64,000 nucleotides of DNA from CAISIP01 sp965278985 (GTDB lineage: Bacteria; Pseudomonadota; Gammaproteobacteria; Burkholderiales; Burkholderiaceae_C): the NCBI GenBank assembly GCA_965278985.1, contig OZ257131.1:6510001-6574000 (forward strand), in the 5' to 3' direction. The position numbers and the translations under genes are program-made. Of this stretch, positions 62,637 to 64,000 are shown in pieces; the first letter of the stretch is position 1; every line of letters begins with the position of its first letter. Below the pieces are notes generated by a model. That model saw only the letters and a program-made list of their open reading frames with translations, was not told where the DNA came from and ran no database searches.

Positions 62637-63551
62637 ATGGACAACACGCAGACGGCGGCACGCCAGCCCACGGGCGGGGCCTTCGACCGCCGCACCGAAG
62701 ACATCGGCAACATCGTCGAGTTCGGCCACGTGAACCTGCGCGTGGCCGACCAGCCCACCGCGTTGCTGTTCTATGTGACGGGCCTGGGCCTCACGCGCGA
62801 TCCCTACCTCGTCACCGGCCTGGACAACGCCTGGATCAACGTGGGCACCTGCCAGTTCCACCTGCCCGTGGGACCGGTGTCGCAGCGGCTGCGTGGCACG
62901 GTCGGGCTGGTCATGCCGGACCTGGACGCGCTTGTGGCGCGGCTGCAGCGCATCGCACCCGCGCTCGCGGGCACGCAGTTCGCGTTCACACGCGACGGTG
63001 CGCAGGTCGAAGTGCGCTGCCCCTGGGGCAACCGGCTGCGCATCCACGCGCCGGACCGCGCGCGCTTCGGCCCGTTGCTGCGTGGGATGCCCTACGTGGA
63101 GATCGACGTGCCCCTGGGGGCGGCCGAGGGCATCGCGCGTTTTTACCGCGAGGTGCTCGCGGCGCCGGCGACCTGCACCGACGATGCGGCAGGCCGTGTC
63201 GCACGCATCCCCATCGGTTTGGCGGAAAGCCTGGTGTTCCGCGAGACGGCGCGGCCGCTGCCCCCCTACGATGGCCACCATGTGCAGATCGCGGTGGCGG
63301 ATTTTTCGGGTGTGCACCGCCGGCTGCTGGAGCGTGGCCTGGTGACGGAAGAGAGCAACCAGAGCCAGTACCGCTTCGAGGACATCGTGGACCCCGACAC
63401 GGGTGCGGTGCTGTCGACGCTGGAGCACGAGGTGCGCAGCATGCGGCACCCGATGTTCGCGCGCCAGCTGGTGAACCGTGACCCCGCGATCAACACCAGC
63501 CACTACGCGACCGGGCACGAGGCCGCCCCGTGGCGCATGCCACCGGAGTGA
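62637..63551 (+). CDS. VOC-family (glyoxalase/dioxygenase fold) protein
   Basis: 304 residues. Two vicinal-oxygen-chelate modules: the first begins EFGHVNLRVADQPTALLFYVTGLGL with a metal His, the second around PYVEIDVPLGAAEGIARFYREVLAA and HHVQIAVADFSGVHRRLLERG. A final SMRHPMFARQLVNRDP tail is seen in relatives. Functions range over dioxygenases and glyoxalases; the substrate is unknown. It is divergent from the iron permease gene and overlaps the LysE gene by one base. Confidence 0.82.
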   Translation: MDNTQTAARQPTGGAFDRRTEDIGNIVEFGHVNLRVADQPTALLFYVTGLGLTRDPYLVTGLDNAWINVGTCQFHLPVGPVSQRLRGTVGLVMPDLDALVARLQRIAPALAGTQFAFTRDGAQVEVRCPWGNRLRIHAPDRARFGPLLRGMPYVEIDVPLGAAEGIARFYREVLAAPATCTDDAAGRVARIPIGLAESLVFRETARPLPPYDGHHVQIAVADFSGVHRRLLERGLVTEESNQSQYRFEDIVDPDTGAVLSTLEHEVRSMRHPMFARQLVNRDPAINTSHYATGHEAAPWRMPPE

Positions 63552-64000
63552 TGCCCATGTTCCCCACCGACATCCTGCTGGCCTACCTCGCCGCCGTGTT
63601 GCTGGTCGTCATCTCGCCCGGCCCCGACAACATCCTGGCCATCGGCCGGGGCCTGAGCCAGGGCCGCGTGGCGGCGATGCTGTCGTCCATCGGCGCGGGG
63701 CTGGGCATCATGGTGCACACGCTGGCAGCCACGCTGGGCCTGGCGCTGGTGCTGCAGACCTCGCCCCTGGCCTTCTGGATCGTGAAGGCGGTGGGGACGA
63801 CGTACCTGCTGTGGCTGGGCTACAAGGCCATCTCGTCGCGCATGCTGATCTCGTTCGTGCCTTCGCAGCGACAGCCGTTGCTGCGCGTGTTCGCCACGGG
63901 GCTGCTGTCCAACGTGCTCAACCCCAAGCCGGGCCTGTTCGTGGTGGCCTTCATCCCGCAGTTCGTGAGCCCCGCGCGGGGTGACGTCGCGCCGCAGATG
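63551..64000 (+). CDS. LysE-family translocator, 3' truncated
   Basis: The first 150 codons run off the right edge. The opening IxLAYLAAVLLVVISPGPDNILAIGRGLSQGRVAAMLSSIGAGLG is typical of LysE/RhtB exporters of amino acids. ATG 63551 overlaps the VOC stop; ATG 63557 is an alternative. Confidence 0.9.
   Translation, partial: MPMFPTDILLAYLAAVLLVVISPGPDNILAIGRGLSQGRVAAMLSSIGAGLGIMVHTLAATLGLALVLQTSPLAFWIVKAVGTTYLLWLGYKAISSRMLISFVPSQRQPLLRVFATGLLSNVLNPKPGLFVVAFIPQFVSPARGDVAPQM

Overview
The window reads as a chromosomal segment of a high-GC betaproteobacterium of the order Burkholderiales, probably family Comamonadaceae. This is inference, based on four tripartite-tricarboxylate-type Bug receptors (three here plus the mixed Liv/Bug uptake style), many LysR regulators, dense catabolic acyl-CoA operons, and strong GC bias at third codon positions. 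No rRNA, CRISPR array, intact prophage or replication origin was seen. Coding is dense, with many ATGA or GTGA stop/start overlaps.

Region 1 (1-12.9 kb) is a catabolic uptake and activation block on the plus strand: the 3' part of a Baeyer-Villiger-type monooxygenase, a carboxymuconolactone-decarboxylase-like protein, a Rieske oxygenase alpha subunit, a LivFGHM ABC transporter with its binding protein, an AMP-forming acyl-CoA ligase placed inside the liv genes, a biotin-carrier/carboxyltransferase fusion, and a Bug receptor. A 16-bp inverted repeat occurs both before the Rieske gene and before the binding-protein gene and may be the operator of a regulator not present here. Region 2 (12.9-14.9 kb) is a patchy accessory stretch: a small minus-strand gene behind a palindrome, the 3' half of a tRNA-Lys(CTT)-like gene, a rho-independent terminator, and three small conserved or hypothetical proteins including a YjfB-type one.

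Region 3 (14.9-23.6 kb) holds housekeeping-like genes: a DUF2157/DUF4401-GDYXXLXY membrane pair, an alpha/beta hydrolase, metY, a metallo-beta-lactamase-fold hydrolase, a CBS-domain protein, a PfkB sugar kinase and aroC. Region 4 (23.6-29.1 kb) is an unusual cluster in which two YrdC/Sua5-like proteins alternate with two Bug receptors opposite a divergent LysR gene, followed by an enoyl-CoA hydratase. Region 5 (29.1-36.7 kb) has a PIN/Phd toxin-antitoxin pair and a LysR gene divergent from a pimFBCD-like beta-oxidation operon.

Region 6 (36.8-43.7 kb) contains otsB-otsA, two tandem DMT exporters, aroE, an MFS_3 transporter and slyX. Region 7 (43.9-51 kb) is less GC-rich and accessory: an orphan SUKH-like protein, a ferredoxin/Mpo1-like pair divergent from a TetR gene, a BLUF photoreceptor, a SEC-C protein, a decayed IS5-type element with recognisable ends, and an acyltransferase/esterase pair. 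Region 8 (51-64 kb) has a tautomerase, an aldo/keto reductase, a LysM-FecR protein coupled to a CHASE2-GGDEF-EAL signalling enzyme, a two-gene version of a QuiC-like dehydroshikimate dehydratase, an EamA exporter, a ferric-iron ABC permease/ATPase pair behind a candidate Fur box, a VOC protein and the start of a LysE exporter.

The strongest candidates for something undescribed are the YrdC/Bug/LysR cluster, the biotin-carrier/carboxyltransferase fusion inside a Liv operon, the shared operator, and the tRNA-Lys-like element with no D arm.
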